In this document: positions 1 to 7,234 of the stretch, piece after piece | How the letters are laid out: each line of letters begins with the position of its first letter | Position numbering within the stretch: position 1 is the first letter of the stretch | From: Treponema sp. | GTDB lineage: Bacteria > Spirochaetota > Spirochaetia > Treponematales > Treponemataceae | Direction: 5' to 3' | DNA length: 40,743 nt | Assembly: GCA_018385315.1 (NCBI GenBank) | Contig: JAHAZJ010000141.1 | Span: forward strand, 1 to 40,743 | Position numbers and translations under genes: made by a program | Notes under the pieces: model-generated | The model's input: only the letters and a program-made list of their open reading frames with translations | Databases searched by the model: none | What the model was told of the DNA's origin: nothing

Positions 1-379
1 GAATAAAATTAATTGATTCTGTAGAACATACCATAAAAACTTTATCTTCAAAACGACAAATATATATGCCCTTAATTTTATCTTTCTGATTAAATGAAAA
101 CAATTGAAAAAAAGGAACCATTTCAGAATTTGTAGTAAAAGAATACCATTTATTGGGATTATTTATAGTTCCATCCCAAAAATCATTAGTAGAAATGGAA
201 GAAATAATTGAAATACCGTCAAATCCAACAGAATTAGTTATTAAATAATTGTTGTCAACTTTAGAAAACACAGCACACAAAGAAATATTAAATTTCTTTG
301 TGAACTGAATAAATGAGATTGTTTTTTCTGATAACTTTTTTTCTTGAGAAAGACTTAATGTTCTAGATAGAAGTCCCAT
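1..379 (-). CDS. Conserved hypothetical protein, 3' part cut off by window edge
   Basis: An open frame runs from an ATG at 379 to the left edge, giving 126 residues and no stop. The start overlaps the stop of the upstream giant acidic gene as TAATG, so the two are probably translationally coupled and in one operon. The visible part begins MGLLSRTLSLSQEKKLSEK and continues with alternating hydrophobic and polar stretches (for example an ISLCAVFSK segment and a KGIYICRFEDKVFMVC segment) that read as a cytosolic alpha/beta fold. There is no signal peptide or clear membrane helix. I do not recognise the family. The reading frame and the coupling are seen directly; any link in function to the acidic protein is inference from the coupling. 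Confidence 0.7.
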   Translation of the reverse strand, partial: MGLLSRTLSLSQEKKLSEKTISFIQFTKKFNISLCAVFSKVDNNYLITNSVGFDGISIISSISTNDFWDGTINNPNKWYSFTTNSEMVPFFQLFSFNQKDKIKGIYICRFEDKVFMVCSTESINFI

Positions 380-3216
380 TAATTAAGTCCTAGTTCATTA
401 AACAATTTTTTATATGTTATGAACTCTTCAGATTTTGCAAATTCAACAATCTTATCTTCTGGAAGGTTTTCAAGAAGCTGATCCATATAAAGAAGAACTG
501 ATTTTATATCTTTTTTCAATTCTGAATTTTCTTCTGCATCAGTCATTTCTGCAGGAAGTGTATCATCTGATGTAAGATAATTAATGTTGCTATCTGTTAA
601 AACTGGTTTTACATTTCCAGAATCAAATAAGTTGTCATCTGATTCAGGTTCTTCTGGAAGAATATTTTCTTCAATTAATGGTTCTTCTTCCGAAACAACA
701 TTAGTTTCTTCTGGAACAATGAAATCACTTGTTGTAGCAAAATCATCTTCAACTGTTGCAAATGAATCTTCTTCAGCAACTAATGAATCATCTTCAGCAA
801 CAATTGAATCATCTTCAACTGTTGCAAATGAATTTTCTTCAGCAACAAATGAATCTTCTTCAACAGGAAGGAAGGTGTCTTCTACAGCTTCAAAAGTATC
901 CTCTTGTGCTGGTTCTGATTCAAAAACATCTGTAAATGTTACTGATTCATTTGAAGGTTCTTCAGTGATTGTATCATCAGAAACTAAGGCTTCTTCAACC
1001 TGGGTAGAATCATCACCTGGAATTTCTTCAATTGAGTCTTGTACATCATTAATACTAGAAAAATCTTCTAAAGGATTTTCAGCAAAAGAATCTGCATAAG
1101 GTTCTGCAGTTTCAATTTCCTGAGAATTCAAAGTCTGGTCTGTTAATGTTGGTTCAGAAGAATCTGAAATAGAATCCATAAAATCAGATGATGAAGATTC
1201 TACCAGAATATCGTCTTTTTCAATTTCAATTTCTTGTGGTAAATCATCATTTTCTGAAATATCAATAGAGTCATTTTCTTCCATTGTTATATCAATGTTT
1301 GGTTCTTCAAGATGCTCTTCTGTAAAGTTTAATGATAATTCTTCATTAACAGGAGTTTCAAAATTAATTTCTTCATCAGAAACGGAAGTTTCTTCTATAA
1401 AATCAACAGGTGTTTCCTCAACAACTTCAACAGGAGTATCTTCAATAATATCAGCAGCTGTATCCTCAACAACTTCAACAGGAGTATCTTCAATAATATC
1501 AGCAGCTGTATCCTCAAGAATTGGAGTTTCTTCAACAATTGTTGAATCTTCAATAGCATCAACTACAGGTTCAGCTTCTACTTCAGTTGTTTCTATATCA
1601 CTTGTAATAGAAATTGTTTCATCATCAGGTTCTTCTACAATATCAATTCCTAAATTTTCAGCTGTTTCAAATTTAGGTTCTGCTTGTTCTTCATCACTAA
1701 GAGATGCAGATGTCATAATATTTGAAAGTTCATCTGTTGAAAGTGCAATTGTATCATCTGTATCATCACTTCCAAAGAATCCACCTTCATCTTTGTTTTC
1801 AATAATACCTAAATCTTCTTCAGTTTCTTGTGATTTAGGCTCTTTATTTTTCATTTCATTAAGATTTGATTTAAGTGAGTTAATTTCATCTTTAAGATTT
1901 GAAAGATCTGCAACAATTTGCTGTAAAAGAGACATATCAACAGCAGCAGTACCAGGTGCAGGTGTTGTATTTTCCTGTTCAATACCTGTATTATCTGATA
2001 CTTCTGAGTCTGTGTTTTTAATTTCGTTTACAAATGGAGCTGAAACAGTATTATCATTTTCTACTGTTAAATCATAGTCAATTTGCTGTTCTTTAATTTT
2101 TGAAGCTTCAATATCTTGTGTAACTGGTGTTTCTTCTGCATTAGCGTCAATTCCAAAATCTGAAAGATCAATTTCCTCAGCTTCGAAAGATTCAGATGAA
2201 TTAAGGGAAACTGTACTGTCAACAGTATTGGCTTCTTCCATTTCTGACTCTTCAATATCAGCGTCTTCATCAAAATTGTCATTTTCAATAGAGAAATTAG
2301 TTTCTGTTTTTACAGTGTCTGCTGAAGAATCAAATGTTATATCCATTTCTAATGGTTTTTCATCAATAATTTCTTCTTCTTTTTCTTTGTCTACATCAAA
2401 TCCACCATCAATAAAATCATCAAGGGAGATTTCTTCTGAATTTGATGTTGTAGGAATTGCTGATGGAGAATTTGGTGCTCCTGGTTCATATCCATTGTTA
2501 CCAGCTGCTACAGATTCGTCGGAGAATCCGCCATCCATAAAATCATCTAGCGAGATTTCTTCATCTTCACTGCTAGTTTCTTCTGTAACAGGAGTGTCAT
2601 CTAAAGAGAGAGAATCATCAGAAATAGTTGTATCATCCAAAGAAAGGGAATCATCCAAAGAGAGTGAATCATCCAAAGAGAGTGAATCATCCAAAGAGAG
2701 TGAATCATCAAAACTTAAAGAATCATCTAAAGAGAAAGAATCGTCAGAAATTGGTGTATCATCCAAAGAAAGGGAATCATCTGAAACTGGTGTTTCTTCT
2801 GAAGGAGGGGCATCGGTAACAGGTGTTTCATCCAATGATAGAGATTCATCAAAATTGAAAGAATCTTCTATATCTGTATTTGACAGTTCAGATTCTGTTT
2901 CAATTAAATCCGCACCGTTTGTAATATTCATAAGTTCATCAGAATTTAGTGTTGTATCATCGCTCTGAGATAATGATGAATCATCAGATAAAGAATCTGC
3001 ATCATTAAAAATATCATCCAAATCAGAGGTTGAAAAATCAGTTTCTGTATCAAAATCAGGCAAATCTAAGGCATCAGAAAAATCCAATGAATCAGAAATG
3101 TCTGTATCGTTAATTTCAGTTTCAACTTCAGGTGTATCAGTTGTTTCAGAAGGATTGTTTTTAACCCAAACTCCGTAACTGTCTAATTCGTTTGTATTTT
3201 CTGTTGAATCGTTCAT
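379..3216 (-). CDS. Giant acidic, repeat-rich, largely disordered protein
   Basis: This encodes 945 residues extremely rich in Asp, Glu, Ser and Thr, with almost no aromatic core, so most of it is probably disordered. The start is the ATG at 3216, preceded by a strong AGAGGGGAT ribosome site; an upstream in-frame extension to 3291 lacks one. Visible parts: six DDSLSL-type hexapeptides near residues 160-195; two near-identical EEISLDDF(M/I)DGGF motifs near residues 219 and 261, with a looser copy near 345; a probable coiled coil near 424-457; a GGFFGSDDTDDTIALS-type motif near 477-495; two copies of a 16-residue Val/Glu/Thr repeat near 567-598; and an ordered, helical last 47 residues ending KKLFNELGLN. 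There is no signal peptide, so it is probably cytoplasmic. The conserved islands and C-terminal helix suggest a scaffold, but no family function is known to me. Confidence 0.85.
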   Translation of the reverse strand: MNDSTENTNELDSYGVWVKNNPSETTDTPEVETEINDTDISDSLDFSDALDLPDFDTETDFSTSDLDDIFNDADSLSDDSSLSQSDDTTLNSDELMNITNGADLIETESELSNTDIEDSFNFDESLSLDETPVTDAPPSEETPVSDDSLSLDDTPISDDSFSLDDSLSFDDSLSLDDSLSLDDSLSLDDSLSLDDTTISDDSLSLDDTPVTEETSSEDEEISLDDFMDGGFSDESVAAGNNGYEPGAPNSPSAIPTTSNSEEISLDDFIDGGFDVDKEKEEEIIDEKPLEMDITFDSSADTVKTETNFSIENDNFDEDADIEESEMEEANTVDSTVSLNSSESFEAEEIDLSDFGIDANAEETPVTQDIEASKIKEQQIDYDLTVENDNTVSAPFVNEIKNTDSEVSDNTGIEQENTTPAPGTAAVDMSLLQQIVADLSNLKDEINSLKSNLNEMKNKEPKSQETEEDLGIIENKDEGGFFGSDDTDDTIALSTDELSNIMTSASLSDEEQAEPKFETAENLGIDIVEEPDDETISITSDIETTEVEAEPVVDAIEDSTIVEETPILEDTAADIIEDTPVEVVEDTAADIIEDTPVEVVEETPVDFIEETSVSDEEINFETPVNEELSLNFTEEHLEEPNIDITMEENDSIDISENDDLPQEIEIEKDDILVESSSSDFMDSISDSSEPTLTDQTLNSQEIETAEPYADSFAENPLEDFSSINDVQDSIEEIPGDDSTQVEEALVSDDTITEEPSNESVTFTDVFESEPAQEDTFEAVEDTFLPVEEDSFVAEENSFATVEDDSIVAEDDSLVAEEDSFATVEDDFATTSDFIVPEETNVVSEEEPLIEENILPEEPESDDNLFDSGNVKPVLTDSNINYLTSDDTLPAEMTDAEENSELKKDIKSVLLYMDQLLENLPEDKIVEFAKSEEFITYKKLFNELGLN
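1421..1516. repeat. Exact 48-bp tandem duplication in the acidic gene
   Basis: Two identical 48-bp units lie head to tail at 1421-1468 and 1469-1516. On the minus strand each encodes 16 residues (EDTAADIIEDTPVEVV in one register). The two copies show no mismatch, which points to a recent duplication or ongoing homogenisation. Confidence 0.9.
2633..2740. repeat. 18-bp tandem repeat array, six units, in the acidic gene
   Basis: Six consecutive 18-bp units encode the hexapeptide register SLDDSL on the minus strand. The three central units (2651-2668, 2669-2686, 2687-2704) are identical, TCATCCAAAGAGAGTGAA on the plus strand. Flanking units differ at a few bases. The period is a multiple of three, so gain or loss of units keeps the frame. 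Confidence 0.9.
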
Positions 3217-3312
3217 AGTTATCCCCTCTAATGGAAAATGAAAATATATATCTTTATTTAATATCGGAAGAAATTCTTGAAAACAACACAAATAAATTTA
3301 TATTTTTTTTTT

Positions 3313-3321
3313 ATTATATCA
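3313..3321 (-). promoter_or_regulatory. Candidate extended -10 promoter for the acidic gene
   Basis: On the minus strand the sequence reads TGATATAAT, an extended -10 element. The hexamer at about -35 is poor. This would give a leader of roughly 90 bases before the ATG at 3216. It lies in the 155-bp region between two divergent genes. Confidence 0.4.
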
Positions 3322-3353
3322 TACTTTTTTATTTCAGAAAATATAAATAATTA

Positions 3354-3361
3354 GCCGATAA
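3354..3361 (+). promoter_or_regulatory. GCCGATAA box, sigma-28-like -10, before FtsB-like gene
   Basis: GCCGATAA is an 8/8 match to the textbook sigma-28 -10 element and ends 10 bases before the ATG at 3372. The matching TAAA -35 is not at the usual 15-base spacing (that position reads CAGA; GAAA lies 13 bases upstream). In a sequence this size one such match by chance is not surprising. A TATAAA at 3342-3347 is an alternative housekeeping -10. Confidence 0.3.
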
Positions 3362-3371
3362 AAAATTAATC

Positions 3372-3872
3372 ATGAAATTTGCTAAGTATTTATTTGTTTT
3401 ATTAGTTGGAACTTTTGTTTATGTATCGCTGTCTCTCACAGTAGGGCAGAATAGTATTTCTTGTTTTAGAGCGATGGAAGAACAAAAAAGAATTGTAAGC
3501 AAACAGAAATCTGATTTGCAGAATATAAATAATGAATTAACGCTGGAATTAACTGCTCTTAAAAAAGATAAAGCAATAATTGCAGCCTATGCAAGAAAGT
3601 TAGATTATGTTACTGATGGTGAAAAATTAATTAAAATTACAGGATTAAAGCCAGTAACAAACACATTATATGAAACAGGTTCTGTGGTTAGACATGTTGA
3701 ACCAGAATATGTTTCTGAAGGTTTGTGTAAAATTTCTGGTGTATGTGCAGGTTTGCTTCTATTAATTATTTTAATGTTTGCAGATGTTAAAGCTGGAAAT
3801 TTTTCATCAACAAAAAATACAAAACAAACTGTTGTAAAAGGTATTCCAATTTACGATGTTCAACAAATCTAA
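3372..3872 (+). CDS. FtsB/DivIC-like septum formation protein with two membrane helices
   Basis: This encodes 166 residues. The N-terminal membrane helix (about residues 5-24) is followed by a coiled coil rich in Gln, Lys and Leu (about 36-66) and then YARKLDYVTDGEKLIKI, which matches the (A)R..LGYV..GE signature that follows the coiled coil in FtsB/DivIC proteins. That family bridges division proteins at the septum in the periplasmic space. A second hydrophobic helix near 121-138 is unusual, because classic FtsB/DivIC crosses the membrane once. No ribosome binding site is visible before the ATG. The 3' end overlaps the convergent secreted-protein gene by four bases (CTAA). The family call is from motif and architecture only; a general coiled-coil membrane protein remains possible. 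Confidence 0.65.
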   Translation: MKFAKYLFVLLVGTFVYVSLSLTVGQNSISCFRAMEEQKRIVSKQKSDLQNINNELTLELTALKKDKAIIAAYARKLDYVTDGEKLIKITGLKPVTNTLYETGSVVRHVEPEYVSEGLCKISGVCAGLLLLIILMFADVKAGNFSSTKNTKQTVVKGIPIYDVQQI

Positions 3873-4747
3873 TTCTTTCTGTTCCAGGTAACATTTACGG
3901 AACCTGCTCGAACTGTGTCGCCATCTGCAATAAGTGTAGATTTTGTTCCAGATAAAGTGTTATTGTCGATTAATGTAAAATTCCATTTTATTGGTTCAGC
4001 ATTTACAGCTTCTTTTAATGCCTGTTGTCTAGGAAGATCTGGATAGAAGGAAGCATTTGCTCTTGCATTTTGAACTATTTCAATCTGATCATTCTGATTT
4101 CCTGTAGAATTTACAAGAATATTCATAGATGCTCCATTCTTAAAAATTACAAAGCCTCTACCGCCACGCATTATAACAATTTTGTCTATAATATCTTCAC
4201 CAACCCAGGTGCCACTTAAATTTTCCGTAATTGAGAATACTTCTTCTTTTGATGGTTCAGTAGTATTTTCAATGGAAGTTGAAGTATTTAATTCAGAACG
4301 GTTGGAGCTGATTAATGATTTAATGGAAGCTTGTAAAACCGATTTTGGTTCCATAAGAATTTTATAATATGAATCGTATTCTTTTGTCTGTGACTTTTTA
4401 TCCCCATTGGATTTATTTATTACAGTTAATGTTGCGGCCCATTTTCCACTTGCATCTTTTTTTTCAATGACAGAATAAAAGCATAAAGAATCTGATGAAA
4501 TTTCTGAAACAGATGGAGCTGCTTTTAATGGAGTGTCGGTTCTTTTGTCAACAACAGAAAAATTATTTATTTCACAAAGCTGAGTGTAATATAAGTCGCT
4601 TGTAAGCTTATACATGTTTTCATCAATTTCTGATGAAATAACACCAAAGTAATCAATCTTTAGAATACCTTGTGCAAATGTATTTGCTGGCAGCATTGCA
4701 ATGAGAAGTATTAAAAATGTTTTTAATAACTTTCCTGATTTATTCAA
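3869..4747 (-). CDS. Secreted protein of unknown function, coupled to smpB
   Basis: This encodes 292 residues. I place the start at the TTG at 4747, one base after the smpB stop: an AGAGGG ribosome site lies inside the last smpB codons, and translation from there gives a clean signal peptide, MNKSGKLLKTFLILLIAMLP, with cleavage likely after the following ANTFA. A longer open frame upstream only overlaps smpB. The mature protein has a first half with a strand-rich region and Ser/Glu linker (about residues 160-175), then a C-terminal domain opening LSGTWVGEDIIDKI and alternating beta strands to VNVTWNRKN, suggesting a small lipocalin-like barrel. No lipobox Cys is seen. It is probably periplasmic. 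I do not recognise a named family. Confidence 0.75.
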   Translation of the reverse strand: MNKSGKLLKTFLILLIAMLPANTFAQGILKIDYFGVISSEIDENMYKLTSDLYYTQLCEINNFSVVDKRTDTPLKAAPSVSEISSDSLCFYSVIEKKDASGKWAATLTVINKSNGDKKSQTKEYDSYYKILMEPKSVLQASIKSLISSNRSELNTSTSIENTTEPSKEEVFSITENLSGTWVGEDIIDKIVIMRGGRGFVIFKNGASMNILVNSTGNQNDQIEIVQNARANASFYPDLPRQQALKEAVNAEPIKWNFTLIDNNTLSGTKSTLIADGDTVRAGSVNVTWNRKN

Positions 4748-4748
4748 A

Positions 4749-5213
4749 TTACCCTCTAAGTTTGTTTGCAAATTCTCGCTGAACTTCACGATTAATATCA
4801 CGGTCTTTAATGGCAGCACGTTTATCAAACTGTTTTTTACCTTTACAAACACCAAGACTGACTTTTATAAGTCCATCCTTTAAATAAAACCCCACAGGAA
4901 TCAAAGTGTAACCTTTTTCTTCAACTTTTCTTGTAATTTTTTTAATTTCTTCTCTGTGAAGTAATAGTTTCTTTGGTCTGTCTGGATTATGGTTGAAAAC
5001 AGAAGAAAATGAATATTCTGAGATATGGCAATTTTTAATCCAAATTTCATTATTTATAATTTCTGCAAAGCAATCTGGAAATGAAAGGTTTCCATTTTTG
5101 ATTGATTTTACTTCAGAGCCTTCTAATTGGATTCCACATTCATAAGTATCTTCAATAAAATAATCGAATCTTGCTTTTCTATTTTCTGCTATTAATTTTC
5201 TACCTTCTGCCAT
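4749..5213 (-). CDS. smpB: SsrA-binding protein SmpB
   Basis: This encodes 154 residues, the usual family length. SmpB binds tmRNA and delivers it to stalled ribosomes for trans-translation. Recognisable segments are the N-terminal ENRKARFDYFIEDTYECGI, the GSEVKSIKNGN loop, the RPKKLLLHREEI stretch and GYTLIPVGFYLKDGLIKVSLGVCKGKKQFDKR, followed by the basic tail DINREVQREFANKLRG, which becomes helical on the ribosome. The gene has a strong promoter (TTGAAA, 17 bases, TATAAT) placed so that transcription should begin at or next to the ATG, and there is no ribosome site, so the mRNA is probably leaderless. It heads a two-gene operon with the secreted protein downstream. Confidence 0.95.
   Translation of the reverse strand: MAEGRKLIAENRKARFDYFIEDTYECGIQLEGSEVKSIKNGNLSFPDCFAEIINNEIWIKNCHISEYSFSSVFNHNPDRPKKLLLHREEIKKITRKVEEKGYTLIPVGFYLKDGLIKVSLGVCKGKKQFDKRAAIKDRDINREVQREFANKLRG
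4752..4757 (-). promoter_or_regulatory. Ribosome site that sets the TTG start of the secreted protein
   Basis: AGAGGG on the minus strand lies within the final codons of smpB, four bases before the TTG at 4747. It is the only good ribosome site near the signal peptide. Confidence 0.6.
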
Positions 5214-5220
5214 AAATTAT

Positions 5221-5249
5221 ATTATAAGATATAGTTTCAATGGTTTCAA
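5221..5249 (-). promoter_or_regulatory. Strong housekeeping promoter of smpB, probably leaderless
   Basis: On the minus strand TTGAAA (5249-5244), a 17-base spacer and TATAAT (5226-5221) form a near-consensus sigma-70 promoter. Seven bases separate the -10 from the ATG at 5213, so the start point is predicted at about the A of the ATG. Confidence 0.7.
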
Positions 5250-5317
5250 GTTTTCAATTTTTCATATTGTAAGGTGTTTTTTTTTATGATATTTTAAAAG
5301 TGGAGTTATTTTTATTT

Positions 5318-6019
5318 ATGAATCGTAAATTATTTGAATATTCATATAAATTAAAAAAGGAAAAGCAAAGTCGTGATTTAAAAATTGCCCTTGCTGTTAT
5401 TTTATCTATTTTAGTAATTTCTGTCGTATTAAATTTTTTAATTTTTCCTGTTCATCAGACTTCTGTTTCTATGACTCCTGATATTTCAAACAATTCTATT
5501 CTTTTTGTTACTCCATTGGATAAAACACCTGAGCGTGGGGATGTTGTATTGATTAATCCTGTATTTAAAGAAAAGCTTAATTGGTTTGAAAAAGTAAAAA
5601 ATAGTTTTGTCGTGTTTTTTACAGGAAGACAAGTAAATCTTTATAAAAATTCAGAATTTCCTAATACAAAAGAAAAATTGCGAAGGATTGTTGCTGTTCC
5701 AGGTGACACAATTTATATGAAAGATTATAAATTGTATATTCGTCCTAAAAATGAAAAACACTTTTTAACAGAATTTGAACTTTCCTTAAAACCATATAAT
5801 ATTGATATAACAAAAGCTCCTGTAGATTGGGATGTTTCAATTGGTATTAGTGGACAATTTGATGAAATTACCCTTGGTCCTAATGAATATTTTGTTCTTT
5901 GTGATAACAGATATGCTACAGATGACTCCAGATTGTGGGGAAAAATAAATAGAACAGCTATTGGTGGTAAGGCTTTGTTTTGTGTTTTTCCATTCAATAA
6001 AATGAAGATTATGTTTTAA
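5318..6019 (+). CDS. lepB: Signal peptidase I-like protein with altered catalytic lysine
   Basis: This encodes 233 residues. I prefer the ATG at 5318 to the GTG at 5300 because GGAG lies at 5302-5305 and nothing precedes the GTG. One N-terminal membrane helix (about 22-43) is followed by the box with the nucleophile, TSVSMTPDI (Ser51), then the LRRIVAVPGDTIYMKD box, the CDNRYATDDSRLWG box and a C-terminal GGKALFCVFPFNKM. Signal peptidase I cleaves exported preproteins on the outer face of the cytoplasmic membrane using a Ser/Lys pair. The lysine normally stands at the first position of KR before the (V/I)xxPGD motif; here that position is Arg122 (RR). Either this is a treponemal variant or it is not active in the usual way. 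It is directly followed by hemW. Confidence 0.85.
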   Translation: MNRKLFEYSYKLKKEKQSRDLKIALAVILSILVISVVLNFLIFPVHQTSVSMTPDISNNSILFVTPLDKTPERGDVVLINPVFKEKLNWFEKVKNSFVVFFTGRQVNLYKNSEFPNTKEKLRRIVAVPGDTIYMKDYKLYIRPKNEKHFLTEFELSLKPYNIDITKAPVDWDVSIGISGQFDEITLGPNEYFVLCDNRYATDDSRLWGKINRTAIGGKALFCVFPFNKMKIMF

Positions 6020-7234
6020 ATGATTGAGTTTGCTGGTGATATAAAATCTATATATATTCACATTCCATTTTGTCTTTCAAAATGCAAATATTGTGATTTT
6101 TTTAGTATCTCTTGTGATAATAAAAAAAATCCTGTTCCAGATGATTATATTTCAGCCATACTTAATGAATTAGCTTTCTATATTAATCAATATGAGATTA
6201 AGAATATTCGTACAATTTATATTGGTGGTGGTACACCAAGTTTATTGAGTAAAAATCAATTAAATCAGATTTTTTCTTTCTTGCAAAATAATTTAAATTT
6301 TAATGATGAGTATGAATTTACAATTGAAATGAATCCTGATGATGTGACAGAAGATTTTATTCAATTTCTGCAAAATTCACCTGTGAATAGAATTTCTTGT
6401 GGTATTCAATCTATGAATCAGAAGGTCCTTAAAAATGTAAATAGAAGAGCTGGTGTAAAAGAAAATTTATATGCATTAAATATTTTTAAAAAATATTGGA
6501 AAAAAACTTTATCTCTAGATTTTATTTGTGGTCTTCCTCTTGAAAAAACAGATGAGTTTATTGAAGGTATAAAATCTATTTTAGATTATGAACCTCATCA
6601 TATTTCTATGTATTCCCTAACAATAGAAGAAGAAACAGCTTTGGGACAGGATTTAGAAAATAATATTTTTGAATACGATTTTGATTATGCAGATGAGATG
6701 TGGTTAAAAACTAAGTCTATGCTGGAAGAAAAAGGGTATTTGCAGTATGAAATTTCTAACTTTTGTAAAAAAGGCTTTGAGTGCTTGCATAATCTGTCTT
6801 ATTGGAATCATGAAAATTATTTAGGCATAGGTGCTGGTGCCGCTGGATCTTTATATTATAAAGATGGAAGTGGTGTTAGATTTTTTAATCAGAATAATAT
6901 TAATGATTATATTGATTTCTGGCTTAATAAATGGAAAGAATCAGAAGCGTTTCAAAATAATTTAGCTACAATTTGCCAAAAAGAAATTGTTGATATTCAA
7001 ACAAGCCAGTTTGAATTTTTTATGATGGGATTAAGAAAAGCAAAGGGGATTTCTGAAATTGAATATCAAAAATGTTTTAATAAAAATATTCCTGAAAAAG
7101 TTGTAAAACAGTTTGAAAAATGGGTAAAAAAAGGTCTAGCACATATTTCTAAATCAGAAAATGATGTAGTTTATTCATTAAATAGAGAAGGCCTTTTGTT
7201 TTTAAATCCTTTTCTGGAAGAACTTGAATTTTAA
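6020..7234 (+). CDS. hemW: HemW-like radical SAM protein
   Basis: This encodes 404 residues. The radical SAM cluster motif is CLSKCKYC (Cys18, Cys22, Cys25), preceded by IYIHIPF as in the HemN/HemW family and followed by the GGGTPS SAM-binding loop and NPDDV segment. The C-terminal half carries the HemW-type winged region (FMMGLRKAKGIS). HemW is thought to bind and deliver heme; older annotations call it oxygen-independent coproporphyrinogen oxidase. Absence of the HemN N-terminal extension favours HemW. Its ATG follows the lepB stop with no gap, so the two are cotranscribed. The 3' end overlaps the convergent histidine kinase gene by four bases (TTAA). Confidence 0.9.
   Translation: MIEFAGDIKSIYIHIPFCLSKCKYCDFFSISCDNKKNPVPDDYISAILNELAFYINQYEIKNIRTIYIGGGTPSLLSKNQLNQIFSFLQNNLNFNDEYEFTIEMNPDDVTEDFIQFLQNSPVNRISCGIQSMNQKVLKNVNRRAGVKENLYALNIFKKYWKKTLSLDFICGLPLEKTDEFIEGIKSILDYEPHHISMYSLTIEEETALGQDLENNIFEYDFDYADEMWLKTKSMLEEKGYLQYEISNFCKKGFECLHNLSYWNHENYLGIGAGAAGSLYYKDGSGVRFFNQNNINDYIDFWLNKWKESEAFQNNLATICQKEIVDIQTSQFEFFMMGLRKAKGISEIEYQKCFNKNIPEKVVKQFEKWVKKGLAHISKSENDVVYSLNREGLLFLNPFLEELEF

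Noticed and set aside
2633-2740. CRISPR-like short repeats
   Set aside because: Units of 18 bp are contiguous with no spacers and lie in frame in a coding gene.
584-2968. Several long Ser-rich open frames on the plus strand, opposite the acidic gene
   Set aside because: They mirror the Asp/Glu/Ser repeat codons, lack ribosome sites and have no recognisable domain. Low-complexity repeats keep the opposite strand open.
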